From positions 1 to 41,333 of the forward strand of contig JASCNZ010000022.1 in assembly GCA_029959905.1 (NCBI GenBank): 41,333 nt of DNA, given 5' to 3'. Both the position numbers and the translations under genes were made by a program. The DNA is from Microbacteriaceae bacterium PS02344 (GTDB taxonomy: Bacteria; Actinomycetota; Actinomycetes; Actinomycetales; Microbacteriaceae). Below, piece after piece: positions 31,986 to 40,190 of this stretch. Within the stretch, counting starts at the first letter, position 1. Every line of letters begins with the position of its first letter. The notes under the pieces are model-generated. The model did no database searches and was not told the DNA's origin. It saw only the letters and a program-made list of their open reading frames with translations.

Positions 31986-32978
31986 ATGAGAACCATCTGG
32001 AAGGGCGCGCTGACCTTCGGCCTCGTGAACGTTCCCGTGAAGGTGTACTCCGCGACGGAGGACCACGACGTGCCGCTGCACCAGGTGCACGACAAGGATG
32101 GCGGGCGCATCCGCTACCAGCGCACGTGCGAGATCTGCGGCGAGACGGTCGCGTACTCCGACATCGACCGCGCCTACGTCGACGACGGGCACACGGTGGT
32201 GCTCACCAAGGACGACCTCGCCGCCCTGCCGTCGGAGAAGAGCCGCGAGATCGACGTGGTCGAGTTCGTGCCGACCGAGCAGGTCGACCTGCTCACGCTC
32301 GACAAGCCCTACTACCTGGAGCCCGACTCGAAGTCGCCCAAGGCCTATGTGCTGCTGCGAAAGACGCTGGAGCAGAGCGACCGCACCGCGATCGTGCGCT
32401 TCACGCTGCGGCAGAAGACGCGCCTCGCCGCTCTGCGGGTGCGCGGCGATGTGCTCGTGCTGCAGACGCTGCTGTGGGCCGACGAGGTGCGCGAGGTCGA
32501 CTTCCCGGCGCTGCACGAAGACGTGCGCATCTCGAAGAAGGAACTGGAGCTGTCGGAGGCGCTCGTCGAGAGCTACTCGAGCGACTTCGACCCCGATGAG
32601 TTCGTCGACGAGTACCAGAAAGAGCTGCGCACGCTCATCGACGCGAAGATCGAGGCGGGCGAGGGCTTCGACGTCTCTGACACGTTCGACGACGCCGAGG
32701 GCGAGAAGAGCGGCGAGGTCATCGACCTCATGGAGGCGCTGCGCGCGAGCGTCGCGAAGACCAAGGAGCAGCGTGCCGCGGCGAAGGGCGGGGCCAGCGG
32801 GTCGTCGGGGTCGGCGTCGAAGTCGGGGTCTGCGTCGAAGTCAGGGGGCGGCGCGAAGTCCGCGTCGGCGTCGAATTCGGGGTCGGATGCGAAGACGGGC
32901 GCGAAGTCCGGGGCCGGTTCGTCGTCCGGTTCGAAGACCGCAGCGAAGAAGTCCGAGCCGAAGAAGAAGGCTAGCTGA
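31986..32978 (+). CDS. ku: Ku protein (bacterial NHEJ end-binding)
   Basis: A 330-residue homodimeric DNA-end binder that recruits LigD. The core (1 to about 250) starts MRTIWKGALTFGLVNVPVKVY and has RYQRTCEICGE with Cys48/Cys51, LEPDSKSPKAY and LLRKTLEQSDRTAIVRF. Residues about 262-330 are a Ser/Gly/Lys low-complexity tail with SASKSG repeats, ending KKSEPKKKAS. Lys-rich Ku tails are known in other actinobacteria, where they aid DNA binding. The ATG at 31986 is the first residue of the Ku consensus. Confidence 0.95.
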   Translation: MRTIWKGALTFGLVNVPVKVYSATEDHDVPLHQVHDKDGGRIRYQRTCEICGETVAYSDIDRAYVDDGHTVVLTKDDLAALPSEKSREIDVVEFVPTEQVDLLTLDKPYYLEPDSKSPKAYVLLRKTLEQSDRTAIVRFTLRQKTRLAALRVRGDVLVLQTLLWADEVREVDFPALHEDVRISKKELELSEALVESYSSDFDPDEFVDEYQKELRTLIDAKIEAGEGFDVSDTFDDAEGEKSGEVIDLMEALRASVAKTKEQRAAAKGGASGSSGSASKSGSASKSGGGAKSASASNSGSDAKTGAKSGAGSSSGSKTAAKKSEPKKKAS

Positions 32979-32982
32979 CGAC

Positions 32983-33026
32983 GACGGGCGGATGCCCGGG
33001 GCCTCAGCGCCGGGCATCCGCCCGTC
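32983..33026. terminator. Perfect 17-bp hairpin between ku and the DedA gene
   Basis: GACGGGCGGATGCCCGG (32983-32999) pairs perfectly with CCGGGCATCCGCCCGTC (33010-33026) around a 10-nt loop. It starts 4 bp past the ku stop and ends about 20 bp short of the convergent dedA stop, so it probably serves both. Confidence 0.85.
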
Positions 33027-33047
33027 TGTCTTGCTCCGGTGGGAGCG

Positions 33048-33818
33048 TCAGTGCTTTCCGTCGCCGTCGATGTCGGGGGCGCGGTCGAAGACCTCGCGGT
33101 CGAGCGTGAGCTCGCGCGCCTCGTCGGCATCGGTCTCGCCGTCGCCGAGCGCGGCCTCCTTGTTGGCCTTGTAGCGCTCGCGGAGGTAGTGCCAGAGCGT
33201 GACGAGGGCCGTGCCGCCGACGGCGGCGAGCAGGATGAGGTCGATGTAGTTCTCGACGAAGTTGGCAACGGGCTCAATGAACCCGACCGCGTAGCCGAAC
33301 ATCGTCAGGCCGAAGCCCCAGAGCACGGCACCGATGAGGTTATAGAGCGTGTACTTGCGCCACGGCATGTGACCGACGCCGGCAGCGACGGGGGCGAACG
33401 TACGCACGATGGGCACGAAGCGGGCGAGGATGACGGTGATGCCGCCGAAGCGTTCGAAGAAGGCGTTGGTGCGCTCGACGTTCTTGCGGCTGAACAGCCC
33501 CGATTCCTTGCGCTCGAACACGGCCGGTCCGCCCTTGTGGCCGATCACATAGCCGACCTCGCCGCCGACGAACGCCGACAGGCCGATCAGCAGCGCGACC
33601 AACCAGACGTTGATGCCGAAGACGCCGTGCTCGGACCCGGCGATCGGGTGCGACAGCAGACCGGCGATGACGAGCAGGGTGTCGCCCGGCAGCAGGAAGC
33701 CGACGAGCAGACCGGTCTCGGCGAACACGATGAAGCAGACCACCAGCAACGCCCACGGGCCCGCGATGCCGATGATCGTGGCGGGGTCGAGCCAGGGGAG
33801 GAGTGCGGCGTGGTGCAT
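33048..33818 (-). CDS. DedA family membrane protein
   Basis: A 256-residue polytopic membrane protein of the DedA (SNARE-associated/VTT) family, members of which include undecaprenyl-phosphate and phospholipid flippases. Signature parts are FAETGLLVGFLLPGDTLLVIAG near the N-terminus and GGITVILARFVPIVRTFAPVAAGVGHMP with the conserved Arg and Pro. The C-terminal 40 residues are charged and cytosolic. The ATG at 33818 gives the family N-terminus; the frame continues upstream through the tRNA gene, which excludes a longer start. Confidence 0.92.
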   Translation of the reverse strand: MHHAALLPWLDPATIIGIAGPWALLVVCFIVFAETGLLVGFLLPGDTLLVIAGLLSHPIAGSEHGVFGINVWLVALLIGLSAFVGGEVGYVIGHKGGPAVFERKESGLFSRKNVERTNAFFERFGGITVILARFVPIVRTFAPVAAGVGHMPWRKYTLYNLIGAVLWGFGLTMFGYAVGFIEPVANFVENYIDLILLAAVGGTALVTLWHYLRERYKANKEAALGDGETDADEARELTLDREVFDRAPDIDGDGKH

Positions 33819-33882
33819 GGGGGTCCCGTCGAGTGTCGCGGTGCGGCGGTCGTGCAGACGACCGCGGACAGCGGCCGATCGG

Positions 33883-33964
33883 TGCGGAAGGTGGGACTTG
33901 AACCCACACGCCCTGGGGCACAGGAACCTAAATCCTGCGTGTCTGCCAATTCCACCACTCCCGC
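33883..33964 (-). tRNA. tRNA-Leu (anticodon UAG)
   Basis: An 82-nt class II tRNA. The acceptor stem GCGGGAG/CTTCCGC has one G-U pair; the anticodon stem is CAGGA/TCCTG around the loop TTTAGGT (anticodon TAG); there is a long variable arm and a T arm GTGGG-TTCAAGT-CCCAC. The discriminator base is A and the following bases are CCG, so CCA is not encoded. It reads CUN leucine codons. Confidence 0.96.
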
Positions 33965-33978
33965 GCGCGCCCAGTCTA
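33965..33978 (-). promoter_or_regulatory. -10 element of the tRNA-Leu gene
   Basis: TAGACT on the minus strand (33978-33973) ends 8 nt before the mature tRNA 5' end. Confidence 0.5.
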
Positions 33979-34108
33979 CCGAGCCGGCGTCGCTTCTCAC
34001 CGGGAATCCGCCGCGCGACGGACGCCCGGGGCGCCGGTTCGTGGTCGATTCGCCGCCGCTGTGGATAACTCCGGAGGCCGGAGCGCGATTCTTGCAAGGA
34101 TTCCTCGC

Positions 34109-35248
34109 GTGCATTCCCCCTCCTTCACCGTGGCCGACCGCGTTCGGATGCGTCTGCGTCGAGACGGCACCGATCCGCGTACCGACCCCGACGCGGCTCA
34201 GCGAGCGGCGGAAGAGGAGGTGCGGCGGCACAACGATCTCGCGCTCGCCCGCGGCGGAGCGCTGATCGACGACGAGGCGCGCTCGGTACGCGAGGTGCTC
34301 TCGGTCGTCCACGGCTACGGGGTGCTGCAGCCCCTTCTCGACGATCCGGGCATCGAGGAGATCTGGGTCAACGGCGACGGTCGGGTGCACGTCGCCCGAG
34401 GCGGGGTGGGGGAGCGCACCGACCTACGGCTCGAAAGCCCGGCGATCCGCGATCTGGTCGAGCGGATGCTGCAGGCGACGGGACGTCGGGTCGATATCGG
34501 TCAGCCGTTCGTCGACGCGTCGCTGCCGGACGGCTCGCGCTTGCACGTCGCGATCGCCGATGTGGTGCGCGGCGGGTGGGCGGTGAACATCCGCAAGTTC
34601 CTCCCCGGCCACCGCACGCTCGACGAACTGGTGGCGCAGGGGGCACTTCCCGCCGACGTCGCGAGCATGCTGCGGGCCGCGATGAGAGACGGCCGCACGG
34701 TGATCGTGTCGGGGGCGACGCATGCGGGCAAGACGACGATGCTCGGTGCGCTGCTGGCCGCGTGTGCGGATGTGCAGCGCATCGTCACGGTGGAGGAGAC
34801 GTTCGAGCTGGCGGTCGACGGTCCCGACCTCGTCGCGCTCCAGGGCCGCCAGGCGGGCCTCGAGGGAACGGGCGAGATCACTCTGCGGAGACTCGTCAAA
34901 GAGGCGCTGCGCATGCGTCCGGAGCGTCTGGTCGTCGGCGAGGTGCGCGACGCGGAGGCGCTCGACCTGGTTCTCGCTCTGAACACCGGGGTGCCGGGCG
35001 CGGGAACGGTGCACGCGAACTCGGCGGCCGACGCTCTCGAGAAGCTCGGCCTGCTCCCGCTCCTCGCCGGACGCAACATCGATCGGTCGTTCCTCCTGCC
35101 CGTGCTGGCCACCGCCGTCGACCTCGTCGTGCACTGCGTGCGGGAGCCGAGCGGCGCGCGACGGGTGGCCGAGGTGATCGCTCCGACGGGGGAGGTCCGC
35201 GATGGCCGCCTCGTGACCGAGGCGCTGTTCGTCGGGATCGGAGCATGA
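34109..35248 (+). CDS. Tad/Flp pilus secretion ATPase (TadA/CpaF family)
   Basis: A 379-residue type II/IV secretion ATPase that powers pilus assembly. The N-terminal domain includes YGVLQPLLDDPGIEEIWVNG; the ATPase core has Walker A GATHAGKTT, the Asp-box VTVEETFEL, a Walker-B-like LVVGEVRD and the His-box AGTVHANSA. The GTG at 34109 has AAGGA 8 nt upstream. It is the first gene of a seven-gene run joined by 4-bp overlaps. A CpaE/TadZ-like gene often upstream in actinobacteria is absent; a tRNA lies there instead. Confidence 0.92.
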   Translation: MHSPSFTVADRVRMRLRRDGTDPRTDPDAAQRAAEEEVRRHNDLALARGGALIDDEARSVREVLSVVHGYGVLQPLLDDPGIEEIWVNGDGRVHVARGGVGERTDLRLESPAIRDLVERMLQATGRRVDIGQPFVDASLPDGSRLHVAIADVVRGGWAVNIRKFLPGHRTLDELVAQGALPADVASMLRAAMRDGRTVIVSGATHAGKTTMLGALLAACADVQRIVTVEETFELAVDGPDLVALQGRQAGLEGTGEITLRRLVKEALRMRPERLVVGEVRDAEALDLVLALNTGVPGAGTVHANSAADALEKLGLLPLLAGRNIDRSFLLPVLATAVDLVVHCVREPSGARRVAEVIAPTGEVRDGRLVTEALFVGIGA

Positions 35249-36102
35249 GGCTGCTGCTGGGTGCCCTGCTCGGCGGCGGACTGCTCCTGTGCGTGTCGCC
35301 GTTGTTGTGGCCTCGACGCCCGAAGGTCGAATCCGAGGTCTCCGTCGGGCGCACGGCACGACTGCTGCGCGAGGCCGGAGCGGCGGCGGTCACACCCCGC
35401 GCTCTGCTCACGGTGATGGCGGCGGCCGGCGCGATCGCCGGAGCACTGGCGTGGCTGATCTCGGGACTGGGGGTGCTCGCGGTGTTGGCGGGGACGGCCG
35501 CGGCCGCGGCGCCGGTCGTCGTGCTCCGCGGACGCCGTCTGCGGCTGCGCCGAGTGCGCCGCCAGCTCTGGCCCGACGTGTGCGATCTGCTGATCGCGTC
35601 GTTGCGCGTGGGACTGTCGCTCCCCGACGCGGTGGCGGCGCTCGAGCAGTCCGCACCGACGGTACTCCGCCCGGCATTCGCGGTGTTCTCGCGCGACCTC
35701 GTTGCGACAGGTCGGTTCGACGAGGCACTAGACCGGCTCAAGGAGTCGCTCGCCGATCCGATCGCCGACCGCATCGTCGAGACGTTGCGCATGGCTCGGC
35801 AAGTCGGCGGCACCGAACTGACGGCCGTGCTGCGCGCGCTCGGTGCGTCCGTCCGCGCAGATGCGGCCGTGCGAGGCGAGGTCGAGGCGCGGCAGTCGTG
35901 GATCCGCGGTGCCGCCGTCCTCGGGGCGGTCGCCCCGTGGGTCATCCTGGGGCTGCTGGTCCTCCGGCCGGAAGGGGCGGATGCCTATGGCACCCCGGAG
36001 GGCGTGCTCGTGATCGTGATCGGGGCAGCCGTGTCCGCCGCCGCGTTCCGCATCATGACACGTATCGGCCGTCTGCCCGAGCCCCGGCGGTGGTTCGGAT
36101 GA
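35245..36102 (+). CDS. TadB-like type II secretion F-domain membrane protein
   Basis: A 285-residue inner-membrane platform protein. Two N-terminal hydrophobic segments are followed by a T2SSF cytosolic domain (LWPDVCDLLIASLRVGLSLPDAVAAL, then LARQ-like RMARQVGGTELTAVLRALG) and two C-terminal membrane segments. The ATGA overlaps the ATPase gene. It forms the platform with the TadC-like protein that follows. Confidence 0.88.
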   Translation: MRLLLGALLGGGLLLCVSPLLWPRRPKVESEVSVGRTARLLREAGAAAVTPRALLTVMAAAGAIAGALAWLISGLGVLAVLAGTAAAAAPVVVLRGRRLRLRRVRRQLWPDVCDLLIASLRVGLSLPDAVAALEQSAPTVLRPAFAVFSRDLVATGRFDEALDRLKESLADPIADRIVETLRMARQVGGTELTAVLRALGASVRADAAVRGEVEARQSWIRGAAVLGAVAPWVILGLLVLRPEGADAYGTPEGVLVIVIGAAVSAAAFRIMTRIGRLPEPRRWFG

Positions 36103-37034
36103 GCGCGGGCACGGCGCTCGCGACGGCCCTGCTCGCCGGAGGTGCGTTCGCCGCCGGCATCCTGTGCCTCCTGTCCTTGCTCCCCGCGTGGCGGGCGGCG
36201 CCGCTCGCCGTCCGCATCGCGCCGTACGTGCGCGACGTCGTACCGGATGCGGCGCTCCCCAGTGGAGTCCGGCCCATCCTCGGACTCCTCCCGGGCCGGC
36301 GGCCGCTGCGGGAGCAGGTGGTCGCTCTCGCCGATCGGATGCTGGGCGGGAGCGCGGCGCTCAGCCGCAGGTTGGCTCAGGCCGGACTCGAGACATCGGC
36401 ACCGGCATTCCGTTCTCGGCAGCTCGCGTGGCTCGTCGGCGGGCTGATTGCGGGGGCAGGCGCGATCATCGTGCTCGCGGTGTCCGGGCGCATGTCGCCG
36501 CCCGTCGTGGTGCTCCCCGCGCTGACGGCGCTCGGCGCGGCTGTCGCGTGCGACATGCGACTCACGGCTCGAGTCCGCTCGCGTCGTTCGCGCCTCGCCG
36601 ACGAACTTCCCACGACGCTCGAGTTCCTCGCACTCTGCCTCTCGGCGGGCGAGGGCTTCCCGGACGCGCTCCGGCGCGTCGCCGCCATCGGATCGGGAGA
36701 GCTCACCGCCGAGTTGCGCCGGGTGGTGGTCGCGGTGGGGACGGGGTCGCCGCTCGTCGAGGCATTGATCGACATGGCGTCGCGGCTGGAACTGCCCGCG
36801 CTGTCGCGCGCCGTCGATCAGATCGTGGCGGCGCTGGAACGCGGGGCGCCCCTGGCCGCCGTGCTGCAGGCGCAGGCGGGCGACGCGCGAGAGGAGGCGA
36901 AGCGACTGCTCATCGAGCAGGCGGGCCGCAAGGAGATCCTCATGCTGCTGCCGCTGGTGTTCCTCATCCTGCCGCTGTCGGTGCTCTTCGCGATCTTCCC
37001 CGGTCTGTTCATCCTGAGACTCGGCATCGGCTGA
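36099..37034 (+). CDS. TadC-like type II secretion F-domain membrane protein
   Basis: A 311-residue second platform protein. The N-terminal membrane segment and a pair at about 105-150 precede the F domain (LADELPTTLEFLALCLSAGEGFPDALRRVA, then RAVDQIVAALERGAPLAAVLQAQAGDAREEAKR), ending in a strong hydrophobic hairpin (LMLLPLVFLILPLSVLFAIFPGLFIL). The ATGA overlaps the TadB gene. Confidence 0.88.
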   Translation: MSAGTALATALLAGGAFAAGILCLLSLLPAWRAAPLAVRIAPYVRDVVPDAALPSGVRPILGLLPGRRPLREQVVALADRMLGGSAALSRRLAQAGLETSAPAFRSRQLAWLVGGLIAGAGAIIVLAVSGRMSPPVVVLPALTALGAAVACDMRLTARVRSRRSRLADELPTTLEFLALCLSAGEGFPDALRRVAAIGSGELTAELRRVVVAVGTGSPLVEALIDMASRLELPALSRAVDQIVAALERGAPLAAVLQAQAGDAREEAKRLLIEQAGRKEILMLLPLVFLILPLSVLFAIFPGLFILRLGIG

Positions 37035-37057
37035 GCTCCCCACAGAGAAGGAAACCC

Positions 37058-37255
37058 ATGACGACGATTCGACGATCCTGGTCCGCCACCCGTGTCTGGG
37101 TTCGTGACCTCAGCGCCGACGAGCGCGGTGACGTGCCGGGCTGGGTGCTCGTGACGCTGATGACCGCGGGACTGGTGGTGATCATCTGGGCCGTCGCCGG
37201 CCCCGCCCTGACGTCGCTGTTCGAGCAGGCCATCCAGCGGGTCTCGGGGCTGTGA
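37058..37255 (+). CDS. Small Flp-pilin-like membrane protein
   Basis: A 65-residue protein: a basic start, then DERGDVPGWVLVTLMTAGLV and one membrane helix, and a short C-terminus (LTSLFEQAIQRVSGL). Size and place in the operon are those of the Flp major pilin, but after the Gly of ERGD the fifth residue is not Glu (DVPGWV instead of xxxxE), so a standard prepilin cleavage site is not evident. AAGGA lies 5 nt before the ATG. Confidence 0.75.
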   Translation: MTTIRRSWSATRVWVRDLSADERGDVPGWVLVTLMTAGLVVIIWAVAGPALTSLFEQAIQRVSGL

Positions 37256-37653
37256 TCCCGCGGTCGCGCGGGCTCGGCGACGACGGGTCGAGTCCGGTGG
37301 AGTTCGTGCTCGTCGGGTCGCTCCTCACGCTGCTGACTCTGGCTGTGCTGCAGCTCGCGCTCGCCGTGTACGTGCGGAACGTGGTGCACGACGCGGCGGT
37401 GGAGGGCGCGTATCACGCGGCTCTCGCCGACACCGACCTCGCCGCGGGTATCGGCCGCACGCGAGAGGTCATCACCCGCGCGATCGGCGCGGCCTACGCA
37501 GAGGACATCTCCATCGGAGTGACGGATGTTGGCGACGCGGAGAGGGTCGACGTGCGGGTGCGCACCTCGCTGCCGGTCGTCGGACTCATCGGGGTGGCGG
37601 GTGTGCTGGAGGTGACCGCGCATGCGCCGAGCGAGAGCCTGGGCGACGGATGA
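37252..37653 (+). CDS. TadE-like pseudopilin
   Basis: A 133-residue protein, GTG start overlapping the previous stop (GTGA). The N-terminus GDDGSSPVEFVLVGSLLTLL has the TadE/prepilin pattern with Glu at +5 after Gly and a single hydrophobic helix. The rest is a small extracytoplasmic domain (VRVRTSLPVVGLIG). Minor pilin of the Tad system. Confidence 0.85.
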   Translation: MIPRSRGLGDDGSSPVEFVLVGSLLTLLTLAVLQLALAVYVRNVVHDAAVEGAYHAALADTDLAAGIGRTREVITRAIGAAYAEDISIGVTDVGDAERVDVRVRTSLPVVGLIGVAGVLEVTAHAPSESLGDG

Positions 37654-38074
37654 CAGGGGATCGGCGGCGCTGGAGTTCATCACCGTCGGCGTCATCCTGC
37701 TCGTGCCGCTCGCCTACCTCGTGATCGTGCTGGGCGCGCTGCAGACGCAGTCGTTCGGCGTGGAGGCCGCCGCCCGACACACCGCGCGGGCGATCGCGCT
37801 CGCGAACGACCCGGAGTCCGCTCGGGAGATCGCCGAACCGGTGCTGGCGAACGTGGTGGCCGAGTACGGGCTCGATCCCGAATCGCTCGCCGTCTCGATC
37901 GACTGCGCCCCTGCGGTGGGTGGCTGTCCGTCACCCGGGGCGATCGTCACGGTGACGGTGCGCGCCACCGCCCGGCTGCCCCTCGTCCCGCCCGTGCTCG
38001 GACTCGACAGGGCGACGGCCATCCCCATCGAGGCGTCTTCCGTGCAGAGGATCGGCGCGGAGGGAGCGGGATGA
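37622..38074 (+). CDS. TadE/TadF-like pseudopilin
   Basis: A 150-residue protein with DDRGSAALEFITVGVILLVPL at the N-terminus, again with Glu after a Gly-x4 spacing, a membrane helix and a soluble domain with CAPAVGGCPSPG, where two cysteines could form a disulfide. It overlaps the previous gene by 32 bp. Confidence 0.83.
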   Translation: MRRARAWATDDRGSAALEFITVGVILLVPLAYLVIVLGALQTQSFGVEAAARHTARAIALANDPESAREIAEPVLANVVAEYGLDPESLAVSIDCAPAVGGCPSPGAIVTVTVRATARLPLVPPVLGLDRATAIPIEASSVQRIGAEGAG

Positions 38075-38526
38075 GCGGCCGCGCGACACGAAGCCCCCAG
38101 CGGAGCCGACCGGTCGTCGACCGGCCGCACGACGAGGGCAGCGTGCTCGTGCTGACGCTCGGCTACGTGCTGCTCGCGCTCGCCGTGGTGCTCGTCTGCG
38201 TGTGCGCCACCGACCTGCATCTCGCCCAGAAGCGTCTCGATGCGCTCGCCGCCTCCGCGGCCGCCGCGGGCGCCGACGGCTACACCCTCGAACCGGCGGA
38301 GGACGGTGTACGCGCGGTGGTGACGGACGCAGGCGTGCGCGAGCAGGCGGCGCTGATCCTGGCTGCACTCCCGGGCGACGCGCGGCTCGTGTCCGCGGAA
38401 GCACCCGACGGGGTATCCGCCCGGGTGACGGTGTCGGCGACCTGGCATCCGCCCCTCATCGCACCGTTCGTCCCGGACGGCGTCGAGCTACACGCCGTGG
38501 GCACCGGGCGCACCGCGCTGCAGTAA
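38071..38526 (+). CDS. TadG-like/pilus-associated protein
   Basis: A 151-residue protein with a charged start, then DEGSVLVLTLGYVLLALAVVLVCVCATDLHLAQKRLDALAASAAAAGADG. This is the shape of the Flp/TadG N-terminal region (helix followed by the A-rich QKRLDALADSAA motif). No Glu is present after the Gly. It is the last gene of the Tad run, overlapping by ATGA. Confidence 0.78.
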   Translation: MSGRATRSPQRSRPVVDRPHDEGSVLVLTLGYVLLALAVVLVCVCATDLHLAQKRLDALAASAAAAGADGYTLEPAEDGVRAVVTDAGVREQAALILAALPGDARLVSAEAPDGVSARVTVSATWHPPLIAPFVPDGVELHAVGTGRTALQ

Positions 38527-38570
38527 CAGAGCGAAGGTGTCTGAGACGAAGGGACCGTTCCGGCTGTGAC

Positions 38571-38585
38571 CGCAGCGTGGCTGCG
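38571..38585. terminator. Short hairpin between convergent Tad operon and SDR gene
   Basis: CGCAGC (38571-38576) and GCTGCG (38580-38585) with a 3-nt loop, 4 bp from the SDR stop codon. Confidence 0.4.
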
Positions 38586-38589
38586 AGCG

Positions 38590-39330
38590 TCAGAGCGTCG
38601 TCATGCCACCGTCGACGACGAACACCGAGCCGGTCGCATACCGCGACTCGTCACCGGCGAGGTAGACCATGATGCCCTCAACGTCGGCGACAGTGCCCGC
38701 CCGCCGCACCGGGATTCGGGAGAGGATGGCGGTGCGGGCCGCCTCGTCTTCGACGATGCCCGACACGAGCGGTGTGAGGATGTGGCCGGGAACGACCACG
38801 TTCACGCGTATGCCCGCATCGGCATAGTCAGCCGCGGCGGTGCGGGCGAGGCCGTGCACCCCGGCCTTCGAGGCGCTGTACGCCGCAAACCCGGCGCCCT
38901 CGCCGTTCAGCGCGGTGGGGCTGCCGGTCACGATGATCGACCCGCCGGCAGGCGTCATGGCGCGCACGCCGTACTTCAGCGTCAGGAACGTGCCGGTCAT
39001 GTTCACGTCCTGCGTGCGCCGCCACACATCGAGGTCGAGGTCGCCGACGCGGGCATCCGACCCGATCAGCTGCACCCCGGCGTTGGCGACGACGACGTCG
39101 AGCGGGCCCGCCTCGGCGAAGGCGGCGGCGACCGACGCCTCATCGGAGATGTCGACGCCGAGCGCATGCGCCGCGCCGTCGACCTCTGCGGCGGCCTCAC
39201 GCGCGCCGTCGAGGTCGCGGTCGGCGAAGAACACCGTCGCGCCCTCGCGCACGAAGCGCTGGGCCGTGGCGCGACCGATGCCGGAGGCGGCGCCGGTCAC
39301 GAGGGCGGTGCGCCCCTGCAGCGCGGTCAC
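38590..39330 (-). CDS. SDR family oxidoreductase
   Basis: A 246-residue classical short-chain dehydrogenase. NAD(P) site TGAASGIG (12-19), Asp38 after the second strand (FFADRD) suggesting NAD preference, NAG (83-85), and the catalytic Ser137, Tyr151 and Lys155 (YSASK). GTG start overlapping the stop of the regulator gene (GTGA). With the divergent sugar binding protein and FCD regulator it is probably a sugar or sugar-acid dehydrogenase; the substrate is not known. Confidence 0.93.
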   Translation of the reverse strand: MTALQGRTALVTGAASGIGRATAQRFVREGATVFFADRDLDGAREAAAEVDGAAHALGVDISDEASVAAAFAEAGPLDVVVANAGVQLIGSDARVGDLDLDVWRRTQDVNMTGTFLTLKYGVRAMTPAGGSIIVTGSPTALNGEGAGFAAYSASKAGVHGLARTAAADYADAGIRVNVVVPGHILTPLVSGIVEDEAARTAILSRIPVRRAGTVADVEGIMVYLAGDESRYATGSVFVVDGGMTTL

Positions 39331-40046
39331 GAGGCATCCGTTCCGTCGACCGGCTCGTAGTACTGACGCGAATCGTCGAGGTGGCCGCCCATCGCCTCGC
39401 GGGCGCGACGCGGGTCACGGGCGCGAAGCGCGTCGAGCACGGCGCCGTGCTGCGCGAGAGTGCGCTCGCGACGTCCGTCGAGTTCGAGGCTGTGCTCACG
39501 GATGGGCATCATCACCGCGTTCAGGGATTCGAGCAGCGCGACGTACAGGGCGTTGTGGGTGGCCAGGGCGATGCGGCGGTGGAACTCGGCGTCGGCGGCG
39601 GCGGCCGCGACTGCGGTCGCGGCATCGGCCATCGCGTCGAGGCTCGCCTGGATCTCGTCGAGGTCGGCGTCGCTCGCCTTCTCGCACGCGAGTTCGACGA
39701 GCCGCAGCTCGAGCGTGCCACGCACCTCGCTGATCTCGGCCGGCCCCAGCAGCTGCTGCGACTGCGCGCCACTCAGGTACAGCTGCAGGCTCTCCGACAC
39801 GCGCGACGAGCTGACGTGCGCGACGCGCGCGCCGCGTCCCGACCGCACCTCGACCACTCCCTTGGCCTCCAGGCCCCGCACGGCCTCGCGGATCACGGTG
39901 CGGGAGACGCCGAACTGATCGGACAGCTCGCGCTCCGACGGCAGCCAGTCACCGGGGGAGAAGCGCCCGGAGGCGATCGTCGCGAGCATGCTCTCGGTCA
40001 CCCGAGACGCCAGCGACGGCTCGCGCTGCAACTGAGTGAACTCCAT
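39327..40046 (-). CDS. FadR/GntR-family regulator with FCD domain
   Basis: A 239-residue repressor-type regulator. The winged HTH is at about 15-80 (LPSERELSDQFGVSRTVIREAVRGLEAKG), and the FCD ligand domain follows (EVRGTLELRLVELAC, AEFHRRIALATHN, EHGAVLDAL-like AQHGAVLDALRARDPRRAREAMGGHL) with the Asp/His residues that bind metal and carboxylate ligands. AGGAGG lies 4 nt before the ATG. It probably controls its own operon and the divergent binding-protein gene in response to a sugar acid. Confidence 0.93.
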   Translation of the reverse strand: MEFTQLQREPSLASRVTESMLATIASGRFSPGDWLPSERELSDQFGVSRTVIREAVRGLEAKGVVEVRSGRGARVAHVSSSRVSESLQLYLSGAQSQQLLGPAEISEVRGTLELRLVELACEKASDADLDEIQASLDAMADAATAVAAAAADAEFHRRIALATHNALYVALLESLNAVMMPIREHSLELDGRRERTLAQHGAVLDALRARDPRRAREAMGGHLDDSRQYYEPVDGTDAS

Positions 40047-40112
40047 CGGTCCTCCTGTGTATCCGCGGATGCGCGCCTCCATCATCGCAGGTGGCGGGTC
40101 TCGCCGACCGTG

Positions 40113-40153
40113 TTGTGTGTCGGCATGCGGCCTGGCTATAGTGTGGCATACCA
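40113..40153 (+). promoter_or_regulatory. Promoter and candidate FCD operator of the sugar-binding protein gene
   Basis: TTGTGT (40113-40118), 18 bp, TATAGT (40137-40142), giving a start site near 40149. The imperfect palindrome TGGCATACCA (40144-40153) lies over that start and is one base from the TGGTATACCA type bound by UxuR/ExuR-like GntR regulators. A repressor bound there would block transcription. Confidence 0.55.
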
Positions 40154-40190
40154 GAGACCAAGTGCGTCTCTGACGAGTCAAGGAGGCCTC

